This document shows, in pieces, positions 61,598 to 64,000 of a stretch of DNA of 64,000 nucleotides. The translations under genes were made by a program, and so were the position numbers. Below the pieces are notes generated by a model. The model did no database searches and was not told the origin of the DNA. It worked only from the letters and a program-made list of their open reading frames with translations. This DNA is from JAODBJ01 sp963782465 (GTDB taxonomy: Bacteria > Actinomycetota > Acidimicrobiia > IMCC26256 > PALSA-610). The stretch spans positions 558,001 to 622,000 of the forward strand of contig CAWAJR010000006.1 of the NCBI GenBank assembly GCA_963782465.1, written 5' to 3'. Positions within the stretch are counted from its first letter, which is position 1; every line of letters starts with the position of its first letter.

Positions 61598-62305
61598 ATG
61601 ACGGATCCCTGGCTGCGACCCGATCACTGGTCTCTCGACATCCCCCTCGAAACGCCGCACAACCGGCTTTCGGTGCTGGCGGAGAACGGATGGGTGCAGC
61701 TGGCCGACGCCGGGATCACCGTTCCCGACCACGAGTTCATGGCGCTCGAGTACATGGACTGGAAGAGCGGGGGCGACACGAACTTCGCACCCGTCGCCAC
61801 GGCCACGGGTGAGCTCGACTGTCGCGGGTTCTGGCAGGAGGGCGACGAGCGGCCCGACAAGGGTGCGCGCTTCACCGCGAACGCGCGGTTGTGCCCGACG
61901 ATCCGGCACTACGTCGAATCGGTGGGCGCGAACTTCGGGCGGGTTCGCGTGATCAAGCTCGAGCCGCAGGACTACGAAGCGGCCCGCCGGCAAATGCACC
62001 GCGACGACAACAACCGTTTCAACCCGCCCGACGAGGGCTGGGTCGTGCGGTCGTGGCTGGAGCTCACCGACAACCCGAACAGCTTCATGATCCTGATGGA
62101 GCCGGGTGCCGACGGGATGCCCGACCCGTCGACCGAGGTGCGGGTGCCGTTGCACCGGGGCGCGCAGTTCGTGGTCGACACGCAGCGCCTGTGGCATGTC
62201 GTCTGCCACGCCGGCGATGCACCGCGCTACGCGTTGATCTCGAGCTTCGAGAGCGGTCCGGCACTCGAACGCTGGATCGACTCGCAGCTGCCCGTCAACG
62301 TCTAG
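61598..62305 (+). CDS. aspartyl/asparaginyl-beta-hydroxylase-like 2-oxoglutarate oxygenase
   Basis: A 235-residue protein. H134-x-D136 (RQMHRDDNNR) and H200 (RLWHVVCH) would be the iron facial triad, and R210 after it the 2-oxoglutarate contact. FMILMEPG precedes the second half. The length and motif order resemble small AspH-type jelly-roll oxygenases. The call rests on motif spacing only. It follows a P450 gene, but has its own promoter and is probably separate. The substrate is unknown. Confidence 0.6.
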   Translation: MTDPWLRPDHWSLDIPLETPHNRLSVLAENGWVQLADAGITVPDHEFMALEYMDWKSGGDTNFAPVATATGELDCRGFWQEGDERPDKGARFTANARLCPTIRHYVESVGANFGRVRVIKLEPQDYEAARRQMHRDDNNRFNPPDEGWVVRSWLELTDNPNSFMILMEPGADGMPDPSTEVRVPLHRGAQFVVDTQRLWHVVCHAGDAPRYALISSFESGPALERWIDSQLPVNV

Positions 62306-62325
62306 CCCCGAGGTCGACGCCGCCG

Positions 62326-63201
62326 TCAGGCGTCGAGCGCGGCGCCGACCGCAGCGGCGAAACGGTCGGGCGCTTCCACCATCGGGTAGTGACCGATCCC
62401 TTCCAGGCGATGCATCGTCGCGTCGGGCCGTGCGTCGTGCAACCGTTCGGCCATCGGCCATACCGCGATCGGATCGAGGTCGCCCCAGATCACGGTCAAC
62501 GGCGCCGGGTGCTTCTCGATCGCACCCGTCCAGCGCGACTCGTGCACCCGCCGTTCGTCGAGGTACCGGATGAGGCGCGGCAGGAGCGTGTTGCCACGAT
62601 CGATCACGATGAGCTGCGCCATCGCGGTGAGTTCCCTCGGGTCGACGGTGTGGCCCGGCGCGAAGGTCGCGCCAAGCGCGAGTTCGAGACCTGCCTGCCC
62701 GACCGCGCCGTCGTCGGCGAGGCGTTCGTCGGGGAGCGACGACAGCAGCTTCTGCCCGTCGGTCAGCTGCGCCATGTCGAGGTAGATGGAACCGTTGGTC
62801 ACGACGCGGCGCTCGATCTCGAACGAGAGCGTGCCGTCGAGGCTGCGGGCGAGCACTTCGCCGCCCACGGAGTCGCCCATGTCGTGCGTCACGAGCGCAA
62901 CGCCGGTGAGGCCGAGCTTCCACGCGAGCGCTTCGACGATGTCGGCCTGCTCGAACAGTGAGTAGGCCTGATCGGGTTTCGCCGACAGGCCGTAGCCGAG
63001 CAGGTCGGGGACGATCACGCGCCGCCGCTCGGCCATCCGCTCGACGACCAGGTGCCAGTCGGCACCGCTCGTCGGGAACCCGTGCAGCACCAGCACCGGT
63101 GGCGCGACCTCACGCCGGGGCGCGATCTCGGCGACGAAGATGCGGTGCCCGGCGAGGTCGTGATCGGAACCGTTCGCCTGCCACTGCTCGATGATGCCCA
63201 T
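62326..63201 (-). CDS. alpha/beta hydrolase with aspartate nucleophile (epoxide hydrolase/dehalogenase-like)
   Basis: A 291-residue hydrolase: VLHGFPTSGADWH (oxyanion loop, 39-50), VTHDMGDSVGG with D107 at the nucleophile position, and IWGDLDPIAVWPMAERLHDA with HYPMVEAPD for acid and histidine. An aspartate nucleophile is used by epoxide hydrolases and haloalkane dehalogenases. The halide-binding Trp pair is not obvious, so an epoxide hydrolase-type role is more likely. It is convergent to the oxygenase-like gene. Confidence 0.82.
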   Translation of the reverse strand: MGIIEQWQANGSDHDLAGHRIFVAEIAPRREVAPPVLVLHGFPTSGADWHLVVERMAERRRVIVPDLLGYGLSAKPDQAYSLFEQADIVEALAWKLGLTGVALVTHDMGDSVGGEVLARSLDGTLSFEIERRVVTNGSIYLDMAQLTDGQKLLSSLPDERLADDGAVGQAGLELALGATFAPGHTVDPRELTAMAQLIVIDRGNTLLPRLIRYLDERRVHESRWTGAIEKHPAPLTVIWGDLDPIAVWPMAERLHDARPDATMHRLEGIGHYPMVEAPDRFAAAVGAALDA

Positions 63202-63217
63202 GGCTCGGACGCTACAT

Positions 63218-63254
63218 GCGTCGATAGCTATCGAATAGCGATAGCTATCGACGC
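63218..63254. repeat. dispersed double palindrome, copy 4
   Basis: Arms GCGTCGATAGCTATCG (63218-63233) and its complement (63239-63254), 16 bp and perfect, around AATAG. The centre TCGAATAGCGA is a one-base variant of copy 3 and has the same orientation. It lies 6 bases downstream of the stop of the cupredoxin gene, and upstream of the hydrolase gene on the same strand. This is the one copy not between convergent genes, but it is still at a 3' end. Confidence 0.95.
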
Positions 63255-63260
63255 ACGTCG

Positions 63261-64000
63261 CTACGGGGTGACGATCAGTGTGGCCTGCTCGCCGGCTTCG
63301 CGGTGGCCCGGGATCTGGCAGAAGAGGTGGTAGCGGCCGGGCTGCAGTTCGACCTTCCCCGACGCGGTGTCGCCGGCCGTGCTCACGTCGAGCGCGAACC
63401 CGGGGCGCTCGTCGAGTGCGATGACGTGCCGACCGTTCCCAACGTCGTTCACGCGAAGCTCGATCACCCCTGCGGGCGCGCGCAGCACCTCCGGGCGCAG
63501 GCTGAACGTGCCGTTCGGAATGTCGAGGTTGAGGATCGTCGACGGCGGGCCCGGCGGCGGCGTGTAGACGTTCAGGAACACGGACACCGGAGACGGCCCG
63601 GTCGACCGCAGGCGGTACCGACCGTCGCGAGGAAACACGATTGCCACCGTGTGGCCGCTCGCGACCCGGGGCAGCCGCGGCCCGAGGGTCAACACCGTCG
63701 ATGCCGCGCTCGACCGCAGATCGGTGAACGACAGCAGGACGTGGCGCGTCAGCACCGCATCAGGCGTGATCGAGACGACCTTGCCCGGGCCGACCGTGAA
63801 TCGCACGTGAACCGGCGGCGTGGGTTGGTTGGCCGGCTGGGAACGGTTCCGGTTCCCGGCGAGGAGCACGGTCGAGCTCACGAGCCCGACCGCGATGGCG
63901 ATCAAGACGATCGCGCGCTGGGCGACGACACGGCGTTGACGGTGACGGTGGGCGCGGCGCTCGACGCGTTCGGACGGCGCGTCCGAGACGGTGTCGAAGG
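63261..64000 (-). CDS. cupredoxin-domain protein, N-terminus outside the window
   Basis: At least 246 codons; the frame is open to the right edge with no ATG or GTG, so the gene probably starts beyond it. A basic stretch and a membrane anchor (IVLIAIAVGLVSSTVLLAGN) lead to an outside region with two beta domains. The C-terminal one is cupredoxin-like: GRHVIALDERP gives a ligand histidine, and YHLFCQIPGHREAGEQATLI the Cys and His of a type 1 copper site. It could carry electrons or store copper outside the membrane. Confidence 0.75.
   Translation of the reverse strand, partial: FDTVSDAPSERVERRAHRHRQRRVVAQRAIVLIAIAVGLVSSTVLLAGNRNRSQPANQPTPPVHVRFTVGPGKVVSITPDAVLTRHVLLSFTDLRSSAASTVLTLGPRLPRVASGHTVAIVFPRDGRYRLRSTGPSPVSVFLNVYTPPPGPPSTILNLDIPNGTFSLRPEVLRAPAGVIELRVNDVGNGRHVIALDERPGFALDVSTAGDTASGKVELQPGRYHLFCQIPGHREAGEQATLIVTP

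Noticed and set aside
1..64000. tRNA, rRNA, integrase, transposase or phage genes
   Set aside because: I looked for conserved tRNA arms and for typical protein motifs and found none; GC and codon style are even, with no obvious island.

Overview
The window looks like chromosomal DNA from a high-GC actinobacterium. A member of the class Acidimicrobiia or a close relative is the best guess. The grounds are two F420-type luciferase-like oxidoreductases, many lipid and acyl-CoA enzymes, GTP-dependent PEP carboxykinase, very dense gene packing with GTG starts and 4-base GTGA/ATGA overlaps, and many genes that appear leaderless. The taxon is inference. I see no tRNA or rRNA genes, phage, integrase, transposase or CRISPR array.

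Layout: 1-3 kb holds recG (running off the left edge), a FakA/YloV-like kinase and divergent rpmB, an old bacterial gene neighbourhood. 3-11 kb carries pckG, a lone RAM domain, ddl, an acyl-CoA synthetase, a MhuD-like haem monooxygenase, a diguanylate-cyclase-like sensor and a PAC2 protein. 11-20.6 kb has two LLM oxidoreductases, an acetyltransferase and a galactose block (galT, galK, a second galK, HIT), then a BtuF-like binding protein, a PH/SHOCT membrane protein and a YgjP-like peptidase. 20.7-28 kb has a hybrid PAS histidine kinase with a single-domain receiver, an SF1 helicase behind a long leader, an orphan sigma-region-4-like protein, a PLP decarboxylase, a nuclease and the relic of a beta-propeller gene. 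28-38 kb mixes hydrolase, FtsX-type permease, membrane proteins, a NotI-rich tandem repeat, rmuC, purK and a zinc metallopeptidase. 38-54 kb holds lipid-type genes, an asparagine-synthase-like protein, ribB, a two-component system, a phosphotransferase/DUF6285 pair, xthA, a TetR regulator, an ABC exporter and etfBA. 54-64 kb has a second ABC exporter, a geranylgeranyl-reductase-like flavoprotein, a zinc alcohol dehydrogenase, an acyl-CoA dehydrogenase, a P450, a 2-oxoglutarate-oxygenase-like protein, an alpha/beta hydrolase and a cupredoxin.

Many genes fit one theme: activating and degrading lipids or hydrophobic acids. FadD, CoA transferase, acyl-CoA dehydrogenase, EtfAB, P450, SMP-30 lactonase, the phosphotransferase and alcohol dehydrogenase belong here, with pckG for gluconeogenesis. 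Two divergent promoters in this set share one 16-bp palindrome.

The most unusual signals are non-coding. (1) An oriented, AT-rich double palindrome occurs in four copies, always at gene 3' ends. (2) A six-copy tandem repeat, each copy with a NotI site, lies before rmuC. (3) A 19-bp perfect inverted repeat lies at 38.9 kb. (4) A structured leader of about 270 nt precedes the helicase. (5) -10 boxes lie 5-9 nt before the start codons of many genes. Five otherwise intact genes between 31 and 53 kb carry single-base frameshifts, which most likely reflect indel errors in the sequence.
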